Source: Helicobacter typhlonius (GTDB lineage: Bacteria > Campylobacterota > Campylobacteria > Campylobacterales > Helicobacteraceae). Taken from it: 64,000 nt of DNA. The notes below the pieces were generated by a model. The model saw only the letters and a program-made list of their open reading frames with translations. It was not told the DNA's origin and ran no database searches. Made by a program: the position numbers and the translations under genes. Positions 57,601 to 64,000 of the stretch are shown here, in pieces. The stretch spans positions 1,302,001 to 1,366,000 of the forward strand of contig NZ_LN907858.1 of assembly GCF_001460635.1 (NCBI RefSeq), in the 5' to 3' direction. Each line of letters opens with the position of its first letter. Within the stretch, counting starts at the first letter, position 1.

Positions 57601-57882
57601 AACTTTAGAAATGATAAGCATAATACGAACTTTACTATCAAAAAACTTAGCGGCAAAGAGCGATATATAAATTCTTTGCTTATCTTAAATGATGATTTGC
57701 ATATTAAAGGCATTACACAAGAAGTGTATGATTATACTATCGGTGGATACAAGGTGATTGAAAAATGGCTCAATTATCGTGCAAATTATGAATGCTCCAA
57801 AGACGAAATACAACACTTAGTAGATGTGTGCAAAATACTCAAGGCTACCATAGAGCTAGAAAAAGATATTGCTTTATGTTAA
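54676..57882 (+). CDS. Single-chain restriction-modification enzyme (type IIG/ISP-like)
   Basis: The 1068-residue protein has a PD-(D/E)xK nuclease site near its N-terminus (PD at 61-62, ECK at 85-87). A helical connector of about 250 residues follows, then an N6-adenine methyltransferase domain with DFATGTGS (389-396) and NPPY (509-512), and a C-terminal target-recognition part. There is no helicase domain, so it is closer to type IIG enzymes than to the larger ISP proteins. It would methylate one strand and cleave unmodified DNA. No separate methyltransferase or specificity gene is next to it. It overlaps the next gene at ATGTTAA. Confidence 0.85.
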   Translation: MDTQHFHSYAASLQSILATNSHNEHSFRTPLEILLNALKNDEKMMIIHEPKAEIGQGNIRPDYKVYKRIDSKSELSYNALMGFIECKKWGEDLQSHISGKQIDKYLSICPNILLTNYNHFILISFGKKIAEATLFSYGLESHLFSKEKDIAQITTFYNLLNDFFNASQVNIKSKAEVIKILSTQSFYLSLKIRESYQTQEKRTSFHKFFEKTYETFRNITRYTFELEDFCDILAQSVVYGLLVAHLESQSINGKEYKNIEITQLESFVNLLPKEFSLLSEFIYFSIPSFYIPDSVAYALENIKKAIALIDKPTLAKALNTQIESISIYLYEDFLKAYDELRGTEKRKEGGVFYTPDEVVSCITYSLNEILKKDFGKEKGFADKEVKVLDFATGTGSFLAKVFEIILNEEQSKVFQIASIKDKFLKDIYGFELSFVPYIVAHIKLSSILKNAGFKDFDNEHKLQIFLTNTLDLSPNADYTMSMPLVLLEEQDIEARRIKHREEVLVILGNPPYNNKSKNNLPEITRLLTKYKEGLNETKINLDDDYIKFIRFAQWKLLERTDPDPKEALLFAESAYNGLMGFITNNSFIWGRTHRKMRQSLFESFDRIYIINLHGDSEKDSKGDENVFDIRVGVCISLFVKYPQEHKDAASKLFYYSTADNGIFKRVDKYNLLNEVASQGLDSIHWQELEPKEPYFWFIKRDLENDEYENFWALTEDKALGDSKSLFQLAGSGIKTDRDELSIHFNEQNLLQVLKDFKELDSETIKEKYEVEDSNAWQLQKAKDDINTNQGKNVLIAYRPFDKRLTYYTGKQGFLSRPRFQTVQHFLQGENIGICFTKDYSGYYDAPLISDLPIDIHYNGGQAYIAPLYRYESTTNDDKQTHKIEKVPNFTESFKQYCQSHTILKDKSPESILCFIYANLYNPNYRQKYAEYLKIGFPRINFDISQKTFDKLESLGERLMRLHLMRQIPQDSSIMLNFRNDKHNTNFTIKKLSGKERYINSLLILNDDLHIKGITQEVYDYTIGGYKVIEKWLNYRANYECSKDEIQHLVDVCKILKATIELEKDIALC

Positions 57883-59663
57883 GAATCTGCTGTGTTTTGT
57901 GTCTGTTTATATGTGTAGGTTTGAGCGAGGGTAAAACCTACGCTCTTAGCATTTATGGCACGCCAAAATATCCTCAAAACTTCACACATTTTGATTATGC
58001 TAATCCCAATGCCCCAAAAGGTGGCACACTCAAAGGCTTTGCGCTTGGCACTTTTGATAGCCTCAATCCCTTTGTGCAAAAGGGCAATGCGGCTGCGGAG
58101 CTTAGCACACTTGTGTATAACACACTTACCATTCAAAGCCTAGATGAGCCTTTTAGCGAATATGGGCTAATTGCAGATTCTATGACAAGGGGGAGAGATT
58201 TCATTATCTTTCATATCAATCCACAGGCGAAATTTAGCGATGGTGTGAGAGTGAGTGCAAAAGATGTCGCATTTAGTTTTGAGACACTAATGACTAAGGG
58301 CAAAATAGAGTTTAAACGATATTATGCTGATGTCAAAAGCATAAAGGTGCTAAATGAGAATGAAGTAGCGTTTTATTTTAAAAGCGATTCTAACAAAGAG
58401 TTGCCACTCATTTTGGGGCAGCTACCCATTTTGCCTGCACATATTTATCTTAAAAATGGCAAAAATACTTTTGGCGATAATCCTTTGGATTTACCCATAG
58501 GCAGTGGCGCGTATAGAGTGAAAAAATTTGACCTAGGACGAAGTATTACCTATGAGCGCAACCCTCACTATTGGGCGGCAAATCACCCCACGCAAAAGGG
58601 ACGATTCAACTTTGATGAGATTATCATCGAATACTACAAGGACGCCTCGGTGGCGCAAAATGCTTTTATGGCTGGAGAGTATGACTACCGCATAGAATCT
58701 TCAGCAAAAGTATGGGCAAACGACTATGAGGGCAAGGCAAAAAAAGAGGGAAAAATTATTTTGCAGAGCTTCAAACACCAGCTTCCAAGCACATTTCAAG
58801 GCTTTTTTTTCAATACGAGAAATCCTCTTTTTGCCGATATAAGAGTGCGGGAAGCTTTGCTTTATGCGTTTGATTTTGAATGGAGTAATAAAAATTTATT
58901 TTTTAATCAATATGAACGCACGAAACATATTTTTAATAACTCCCCTTTTGCTTCCTCTAGCATTCCCACAGGTAGAGAAAAAGAGATTTTGGAAGAATAT
59001 AAATCTAAGCTTAATCCTAGAATCTTTACCCAAAGCTATATTATCCCCCGCACAGATGGAGCAAAAGTGCGTGGGGAAAATTTAAGAGAGAATCTCAAAT
59101 ATGCAAGAGATTTACTTAAAAATGCGGGATTTTATATTAAAAATGGCAGACTTTATTCACCACAAGGCAAACCTTTTACTTTTGAAATTCTTATATCATA
59201 TGAAGCTTTTGAGCGTATTTGCTTGCCTTTTGTAAAAAATCTCCAAAAGCTTGGTATTACTGCTACGATTAAAAAAGTAGATGATTCGCAATATATTAAT
59301 CGTGTGCGGCATTTCAAATATGATATGGTCATTGAGCTTTTAGGGCAAAGCCTTTTTCCGGGCAATGAGCAAAATTACTATTGGAGCTCTGCAGTGGCAG
59401 ATACAAGCGGGAGCAAAAATTTTGCAGGCGTAAAAGATGCTGTGGTAGATGATTTAATTCAAAGATTATTAAATGCTACGAATGAAAAAGAGCGCATAGC
59501 TATTGGCAGAGCAATGGATAGAATCTTGCTGTGGGGATTCTATGCTATCCCACATTTTAATCTGCCTGCTTTTCGTGTGGCATATTGGCGCAAAATTGAG
59601 ATGCCAAGCATTGCTCCACCCTATGGCATTGACCCATATTTATGGTGGATAAATACCGAGTAA
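57876..59663 (+). CDS. Family 5 extracellular solute-binding protein, YejA-like
   Basis: The 595-residue protein has a signal peptide (about 2-18). The mature part opens YGTPKYPQNFTHFDYANPNAPKGG, typical of the YejA subgroup of peptide-binding proteins. These feed oligopeptide or microcin C importers. No permease or ATPase genes are nearby, so it may serve a system elsewhere. The ATG at 57876 overlaps the stop of the restriction gene (ATGTTAA), and the signal peptide begins there; a longer frame opening at 57792 lies inside the preceding gene. Confidence 0.87.
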   Translation: MLRICCVLCLFICVGLSEGKTYALSIYGTPKYPQNFTHFDYANPNAPKGGTLKGFALGTFDSLNPFVQKGNAAAELSTLVYNTLTIQSLDEPFSEYGLIADSMTRGRDFIIFHINPQAKFSDGVRVSAKDVAFSFETLMTKGKIEFKRYYADVKSIKVLNENEVAFYFKSDSNKELPLILGQLPILPAHIYLKNGKNTFGDNPLDLPIGSGAYRVKKFDLGRSITYERNPHYWAANHPTQKGRFNFDEIIIEYYKDASVAQNAFMAGEYDYRIESSAKVWANDYEGKAKKEGKIILQSFKHQLPSTFQGFFFNTRNPLFADIRVREALLYAFDFEWSNKNLFFNQYERTKHIFNNSPFASSSIPTGREKEILEEYKSKLNPRIFTQSYIIPRTDGAKVRGENLRENLKYARDLLKNAGFYIKNGRLYSPQGKPFTFEILISYEAFERICLPFVKNLQKLGITATIKKVDDSQYINRVRHFKYDMVIELLGQSLFPGNEQNYYWSSAVADTSGSKNFAGVKDAVVDDLIQRLLNATNEKERIAIGRAMDRILLWGFYAIPHFNLPAFRVAYWRKIEMPSIAPPYGIDPYLWWINTE

Positions 59664-59764
59664 AAATGCTAAAGGCAAGTGCGTAAAAGCGCGGATTGTT
59701 TTATTATAAATCTAAAATCTTAAAACCTAAAATACTAAATAAGCTCACAAAAAGGAGGCTATGC

Positions 59765-59770
59765 TATAAT
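59765..59770 (+). promoter_or_regulatory. Extended -10 promoter of the pglK-like gene
   Basis: TGCTATAAT gives a perfect TATAAT at 59765-59770 with an upstream TGn. The start of transcription would be near 59778, leaving an untranslated leader of about 105 bases before the ATG at 59883. Confidence 0.5.
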
Positions 59771-59882
59771 GTGCCAATTCAAGATATAGACGATTATGTA
59801 ATCTCATTATAAGGTGCGTTTGCTTTAACGCGTAAATTGAAAAAATAAAGAATTTTAAGAAGATTTGAAAAAAAGGAAACAA

Positions 59883-61625
59883 ATGAAAGAATCTCCTAGT
59901 AATGTAATGATATTGCGCTCTCTTACCACTAGACGCGACAAAGTTATTTTGTTTGCATTATTTCTCGCCACTATCGTGCTCTCCCTCATTGAAACCATAG
60001 GCATTAGTATCATTATGCCTTTTATCACTTTTGCGAGTAATCCACAAATGATTTTTTCACATTGGAGCTCGGCTTGGATTTATGAAAAACTCAACCTCAC
60101 TAGCACAATGCAATTTATGTATGTATTTAGCTTTGCACTTATTGCATTCTATTTTTTTCGCGCATTTTATAATGCCTTTTATAGCTACGCATTGGTGCGT
60201 TTTTCTTATGGGAAATATCATTTTTTTGCCTATCGATTATTTTGTAAAAGTGTAGAATTAAATTATCTTGATTTTACAGCTAAAAACACAGACAAGATTC
60301 GTCAAAGCATTATAAGGGAAGCATTTAATGTTTCAAATTACTTACAAAATCTTTTGCAAACAAGTGCGGAGTTTTTTACCATTATCCTTATGTATGCCCT
60401 GCTCCTTGTTGTAAGTTGGAAAATGACTTTAGTGCTTACCTTTTTGCTTGGTGTGCAAGTGCTGTTTATCCTTAAAGTCCTCACAAAAAGGATAAAGCAT
60501 AAGGGTGAAATTCGTGTGGAAGCAGATAGCAAACTCAATGAAAGCCTTACTAGAACCTTTGGCAATTTTAAGTTTATCAAGCTTAAAGGTAATCAAAAAG
60601 AGGTGCTTGAAACTTTTGAACTCCTCTCGCGTGAGCGCACACAAGCAGAAATCACTACTCAATCACTCTTTCCCTTACCGCGTCTTGTTCTTGAAACCAT
60701 TGGATTTAGTGTGCTTATCGCCTGTGTGGCTTATATTCTTTTTAAATACGAAGATGCAAGTGCTGTGATACCTATTATCTCAATGTATGCCCTAGCTCTT
60801 TATAGAATCCTCCCCGCCATTACACGCATTGTCAGCAATCTTAATACAATGAGTTATTTTAGCTCAAGTGTAAAAAATGTATATGAAAATCTCATCTATC
60901 ATACCGAATACGAAGACAATGAGCCTTGTGAATTTAAAGATTCTATTACACTTAAAAATATAGATTTTGCATATATGGAAGAAAAGCCAATTTTAAAAAA
61001 TTTCTCACTTACTATCCAAAAAGGTGAAAAAGTCGCTTTCATAGGAGAGAGTGGAGCAGGGAAAAGCACTTTGGTGGATATTATCATCGGTATTTATAAG
61101 CCTCAAAAAGGACAATTACTTGTGGATAATGTGCCTATTAACAATCACAATCTCCGCTCTTGGCGTAAAAAAATTGGCTATATTCCACAAAGCATTTATC
61201 TCTTTGATGGTAGCGTGGCGGAAAATGTCGCCTTTGGTAGCCAAATGGATAGAGAAAAGGTAAAAATCGCCTGTAAAAAGGCGCAGATTCTGGACTTTTT
61301 AGAGCAGCATAATGGCATAGATACTCGCGTGGGTGAAGGGGGTATTTTGTTAAGTGGCGGACAAAAACAAAGAATAGGTATTGCTAGAGCAATTTATGAT
61401 GACCCAGAGATTCTTGTGCTTGATGAAGCCACCTCCGCACTTGATAACCAAACAGAATCCGATATTATGGAGGAAATTTATGATGTCGCGAATAATAAAA
61501 CACTCCTTATCATCGCCCACCGCCTTAGCACGATAGAAAAATGTGAGCGTAAGATTGCTTTAAAAGCAAGCAGGGGGGGGGCAATAATGAATAAGTATAA
61601 GGATACAAATGAAGCATTATCTTGA
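59883..61625 (+). CDS. pglK: ABC transporter of PglK type (lipid-linked oligosaccharide flippase)
   Basis: The 580-residue half-transporter joins a six-helix membrane domain (about 20-310) to an ATPase domain with Walker A GESGAGKS (388-395), signature LSGGQKQR (490-497) and LVLDEATSALD. Its helices and motifs follow Campylobacter PglK, which flips the undecaprenyl-linked heptasaccharide for N-glycosylation; MsbA-like lipid flippases are an alternative. The ATG at 59883 has AAAAGGAAAC. Six residues before the end of the conserved domain a G9 tract encodes SRGG, and the last 20 residues depend on it. The 3' end overlaps the AAA ATPase gene by 17 bases. Confidence 0.78.
   Translation: MKESPSNVMILRSLTTRRDKVILFALFLATIVLSLIETIGISIIMPFITFASNPQMIFSHWSSAWIYEKLNLTSTMQFMYVFSFALIAFYFFRAFYNAFYSYALVRFSYGKYHFFAYRLFCKSVELNYLDFTAKNTDKIRQSIIREAFNVSNYLQNLLQTSAEFFTIILMYALLLVVSWKMTLVLTFLLGVQVLFILKVLTKRIKHKGEIRVEADSKLNESLTRTFGNFKFIKLKGNQKEVLETFELLSRERTQAEITTQSLFPLPRLVLETIGFSVLIACVAYILFKYEDASAVIPIISMYALALYRILPAITRIVSNLNTMSYFSSSVKNVYENLIYHTEYEDNEPCEFKDSITLKNIDFAYMEEKPILKNFSLTIQKGEKVAFIGESGAGKSTLVDIIIGIYKPQKGQLLVDNVPINNHNLRSWRKKIGYIPQSIYLFDGSVAENVAFGSQMDREKVKIACKKAQILDFLEQHNGIDTRVGEGGILLSGGQKQRIGIARAIYDDPEILVLDEATSALDNQTESDIMEEIYDVANNKTLLIIAHRLSTIEKCERKIALKASRGGAIMNKYKDTNEALS
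61573..61581 (+). repeat. G9 tract at the 3' end of pglK
   Basis: Nine G within the last 18 codons of pglK. With 8 G the protein ends one codon after the tract, with 10 G three codons after. The active part is unaffected, but the position where translation ends moves relative to the ATG of the next gene at 61609. Confidence 0.8.
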
Positions 61626-63357
61626 TTTTATTCAAAGCAAAAATTTACAAAACAATGAAATTTTTAGTTTTCTCAAATGTGATGAAAATGAGGGGAAAAT
61701 TTTGCAATTTATGGCACATTCGCTTATGGCAGGAGAAAATGACTTTATCGTGCATAGCCTTTTGGTTAAAATTTTTCATAAAAACAAAGCACCAAAAGAA
61801 TCTTATCTGGAATACTTACCCCATATTCGCAATCTCATTGAGCTTGGCTGGGTTAATCAAAGCACATTTTTGCAAACTAAGTCCGCGGATATTACCCTGC
61901 TTGAACTCTACAATGAAAGCATATGCCTCTCGCACACATTTTTAAAGCTCCTCGAAGATGGCTCGCCCAATGCCGATTTGCCTGAAATCACAGCCTACGA
62001 AGACCATTTAGAATATCTCAAAGATCGTTTTACGCATATTGATTTACTTTATAAAATCAGCGCGTTGAAATTTTCACAAAAGATTCACACACCTTCACTT
62101 TCTCGGGCAAATCATCGCTTAAAACTTTTGGAGGAGAGTATAGAAGCGCGTTTAAAACTCACACACAAGGATATAGGTATCCTTAAACTCATCAAGGATT
62201 ATCATTTAGACAAGAAAGAACAAATCATTTTTTTTGCCCTGCTTAAGGAAGAGTATTCGGGCGGTGATGAGAGTCTGCGCGATATGAACACACTTTTGGA
62301 GCTTGTAAGCCTTGATGAGTATGATAAAATTAAAAATCGCTCTCTGCTTGATGAAAATGCCACGCTCGTGCAAAAAGGCTTAATCGATTATGATGAGTTG
62401 CTTAGCCCATTTGGTGGCATATCGCGCCATTTCTTTATCCCAGAGGACATCTTGCAGGGCATTATCCACCCAAATAAAAAGAAAAAGCGCGTAAAGCTCA
62501 ATCTCCCCTCGCTCATCAAGGAACAGGAGATTTTCGAACTCTTAGAGCCAAAATATGATTTAAAAGATATTGTGCTTGATAAGAATGCAAAAGAAATAGT
62601 TGAAAATCTCCTTGCGCAGGCAAACAGCGAAGTATCGCATTTACTTAAGCTTTGGGGGATAAGGGATAAGAAAAAGGGCATTAGCGCGAAGATTCTACTT
62701 TATGGTGCACCCGGCACAGGCAAAACAATCACAGCCCTAGCCCTTGCCAAGAGCCTAAAGAAGCAGATTCTAAGCTTTGACTGCTCCAAGATTCTATCGA
62801 TGTATGTAGGGGAATCCGAAAAAAATGTGCGCAAAATCTTTGATAGTTACCAAGAAATTTGTAAAAAAATTAAAAATGAGCCTATTTTACTCCTTGATGA
62901 AGCCGACCAATTCCTTAGCACACGCGGAAGTGTCGCACACAGCGCAGACAAAATGCACAACCAAATGCAAAATATTTTTTTAGAGCAAATTGAGCGATTT
63001 GATGGAATCTTAATTGCCACGACAAACTTACTTGAAAATGTCGATGGCGCATTTTCAAGACGTTTTGAATACAAAATTCCTTTTAAGCGACCAAACAAGA
63101 TTCAAAGAGAGGAGCTATGGCTTAAGCATCTCCCCAAAAACGCGCCTTTTGGCTCATCTACGCGGGAGGAGTTTGCTTATATTCTAAGTGAGTATGACTT
63201 AAGCGGGGGGCAAATCGCACTCATAGTAAAAAATACTGCCTACAAAGTCGCCACAAAAGTGCAACCCATCTTTGCTCAAGAGGATTTTATCACTCAAATC
63301 AAAGCCGAGCTAAGCGGAAATTTTGATGGCACTAAGAGTATGGGTTTTGGGCGGTAA
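61609..63357 (+). CDS. AAA family ATPase
   Basis: The 582-residue protein has a helical N-terminal half (1-330) and a single AAA domain. Walker A is GAPGTGKT (366-373), Walker B LLLDEADQF (427-435). Arginines follow in AFSRRFEYKIPF, as expected for the arginine finger and sensor region. Similar stand-alone AAA proteins act as unfolding or remodelling factors; the partner is unknown. It overlaps the end of pglK by 17 bases and has no strong ribosome-binding site, so translation may depend on ribosomes ending pglK. Confidence 0.82.
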   Translation: MKHYLDFIQSKNLQNNEIFSFLKCDENEGKILQFMAHSLMAGENDFIVHSLLVKIFHKNKAPKESYLEYLPHIRNLIELGWVNQSTFLQTKSADITLLELYNESICLSHTFLKLLEDGSPNADLPEITAYEDHLEYLKDRFTHIDLLYKISALKFSQKIHTPSLSRANHRLKLLEESIEARLKLTHKDIGILKLIKDYHLDKKEQIIFFALLKEEYSGGDESLRDMNTLLELVSLDEYDKIKNRSLLDENATLVQKGLIDYDELLSPFGGISRHFFIPEDILQGIIHPNKKKKRVKLNLPSLIKEQEIFELLEPKYDLKDIVLDKNAKEIVENLLAQANSEVSHLLKLWGIRDKKKGISAKILLYGAPGTGKTITALALAKSLKKQILSFDCSKILSMYVGESEKNVRKIFDSYQEICKKIKNEPILLLDEADQFLSTRGSVAHSADKMHNQMQNIFLEQIERFDGILIATTNLLENVDGAFSRRFEYKIPFKRPNKIQREELWLKHLPKNAPFGSSTREEFAYILSEYDLSGGQIALIVKNTAYKVATKVQPIFAQEDFITQIKAELSGNFDGTKSMGFGR

Positions 63358-63641
63358 GATTCTAAGAATCTATAAGATAAAAATCCTTTAGGAAGCCCTA
63401 AAATCCCTGTTACAAATATTCTATTTTCTTTTTCTTGTAAGGATAGGGGGGCAACGATATATCTCGCCCTTTTCTCTAATGGAATCCCATAATTTAGGAT
63501 ACTTGCCTCATCGCATATTATGGTAGAGTTTAGAAGCTGGGTCATAATCAAATCGCTCATTAATAAGCGCGGAGCGAGGATAAACTCCCGCACAGAATCT
63601 TCTTTAAAATCTTTATTTGCTAAACTTGAAAAATCATTCAT
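63294..63641 (-). CDS. 115-residue protein coupled to the P-type ATPase gene, unknown
   Basis: The ATG overlaps the stop of the metal ATPase gene (ATGA), suggesting coupling. The product has an acidic helical first third and no membrane helix or known motif. Its last 21 residues are antisense to the end of the AAA gene (64-base convergent overlap), so the true protein may be shorter or the gene may be frameshifted. It is listed because the frame is long for this interval and correctly placed, but support is modest. Confidence 0.42.
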   Translation of the reverse strand: MNDFSSLANKDFKEDSVREFILAPRLLMSDLIMTQLLNSTIICDEASILNYGIPLEKRARYIVAPLSLQEKENRIFVTGILGLPKGFLSYRFLESYRPKPILLVPSKFPLSSALI

Positions 63642-64000
63642 CGTGTTTTTGGTGGGCGCATAGCATTAAGCAGCGCAAGGAGTGCTATTCCCACATCGCC
63701 AAACACCGCAAGCCACATATTTGCAATACCCATTATGCCTAGAATAATCAGCACGAGCTTACTTCCAAGCGCAAAAATAATATTTTGCCAAGTGAGTTTG
63801 CGTGTATGAAAGGCAATGCGCAAAGCCGATACAATGCCCCGTAGCGAGTGATGTTGCAAGATAATATCAGCACTCTCTTTACTAATATCATTGCCATTCT
63901 CGCCGGTGTTGATACTTATCCCCACATCGCTACGACTAAGCACGATAGAATCATTAATGCCATCGCCCACAAAGGCAGTTTTGCCCTCCCACTGCGCCAT
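63638..64000 (-). CDS. Heavy-metal P-type ATPase (CadA/ZntA-like), C-terminal fragment
   Basis: The last 120 residues of a P1B ATPase; the 5' part lies beyond the window. The hinge motif GDGINDS is followed by two membrane helices, the last ending in LLALLNAMR, a common finish of P1B exporters. These pump Cd2+, Zn2+, Co2+ or Cu+ out of the cytoplasm; the metal-choosing CPx motif is outside the window. The frame begins with an internal Met at the border, which is not the real start. Confidence 0.88.
   Translation of the reverse strand: MAQWEGKTAFVGDGINDSIVLSRSDVGISINTGENGNDISKESADIILQHHSLRGIVSALRIAFHTRKLTWQNIIFALGSKLVLIILGIMGIANMWLAVFGDVGIALLALLNAMRPPKTR

Noticed and set aside
57792-57875. 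Upstream extension of the YejA-like protein
   Set aside because: It lies within the restriction gene and places 28 residues before the signal peptide, which begins naturally at 57876.
1-64000. CRISPR array, tRNA/rRNA genes or insertion sequences
   Set aside because: I found no regularly spaced direct repeats, no cloverleaf-like sequence ending in CCA, and no transposase motif or terminal inverted repeats.

Overview
The window comes from a low-GC epsilonproteobacterium, almost certainly an enterohepatic Helicobacter. The evidence is established gene orders. The run mfd-ccmA-csd1-csd2-folC-lptE-leuS matches the Helicobacter pylori HP1541-HP1547 block, and flhA followed by a DHH phosphoesterase matches HP1041-HP1042. 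A Campylobacter-type napHBLD tail, a ctb/nssR pair and a CheR plus receiver-less CheB pair are traits H. pylori itself lacks. The heptamer AGAATCT/AGATTCT is very frequent on both strands. I saw no tRNA, rRNA, insertion sequence or CRISPR array.

Layout. 1-2151: end of a periplasmic nitrate reductase operon (napH', napB, napL, napD). 2155-4640: a periplasmic esterase, a group III truncated haemoglobin (Ctb), a 28-residue membrane peptide, a small membrane protein and the divergent Crp/Fnr-type regulator NssR, together a nitrosative-stress module. 4628-6846: a MATE exporter and KdsB. 6925-15534: a surface-glycan locus on the minus strand with GtrA, two polyprenyl-phosphate-type GT2 enzymes and three large polytopic proteins. 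Five poly-G/C tracts lie in or beside its genes. 15535-21744: CPBP protease, HD protein, AhpD-like protein, a decayed SGNH-like gene, a tiny Cys-rich lipoprotein and a FUSC protein. 21807-30551: a NiFe-hydrogenase small-subunit-like protein, DUF2393, HisIE, an SPFH/HflK-like protein, IlvE, an ABC-F ATPase and an unusual 497-residue protein. 30829-37222: FtsK, HtrA, CheR and CheB'. 37626-47468: Mfd, bactofilin, Csd1/Csd2, FolC, LptE and LeuS. 47702-54657: FlhA, DHH protein, PurN and two transporters. 54676-59663: a single-chain restriction-modification enzyme translationally coupled to a YejA-like binding protein. 59883-64000: a PglK-like flippase, an AAA ATPase and the end of a metal P-type ATPase.

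The most striking content is the contingency locus at 9080-15295. Reading across the tracts shows that three neighbouring genes are interrupted in this clone. Each is restored to one long frame by an exact change in G-number: 14 to 12 or 15, 11 to 10 or 13, and 12 to 11 or 14. With GtrA and two GtrB-like enzymes this looks like a lipid-phosphate-sugar decoration system whose membrane transferases switch independently. A further G9 tract ends pglK just where it overlaps an AAA ATPase gene.

Most other regions are housekeeping. Start sites were moved from the longest frame wherever a Shine-Dalgarno site decided the case. Nothing here is proven to be a wholly new system. The best candidates for undescribed biology are the switchable glycan module, the ctb-linked micro-membrane protein, the cold-shock-like/receiver-like protein and the AGAWTCT word.
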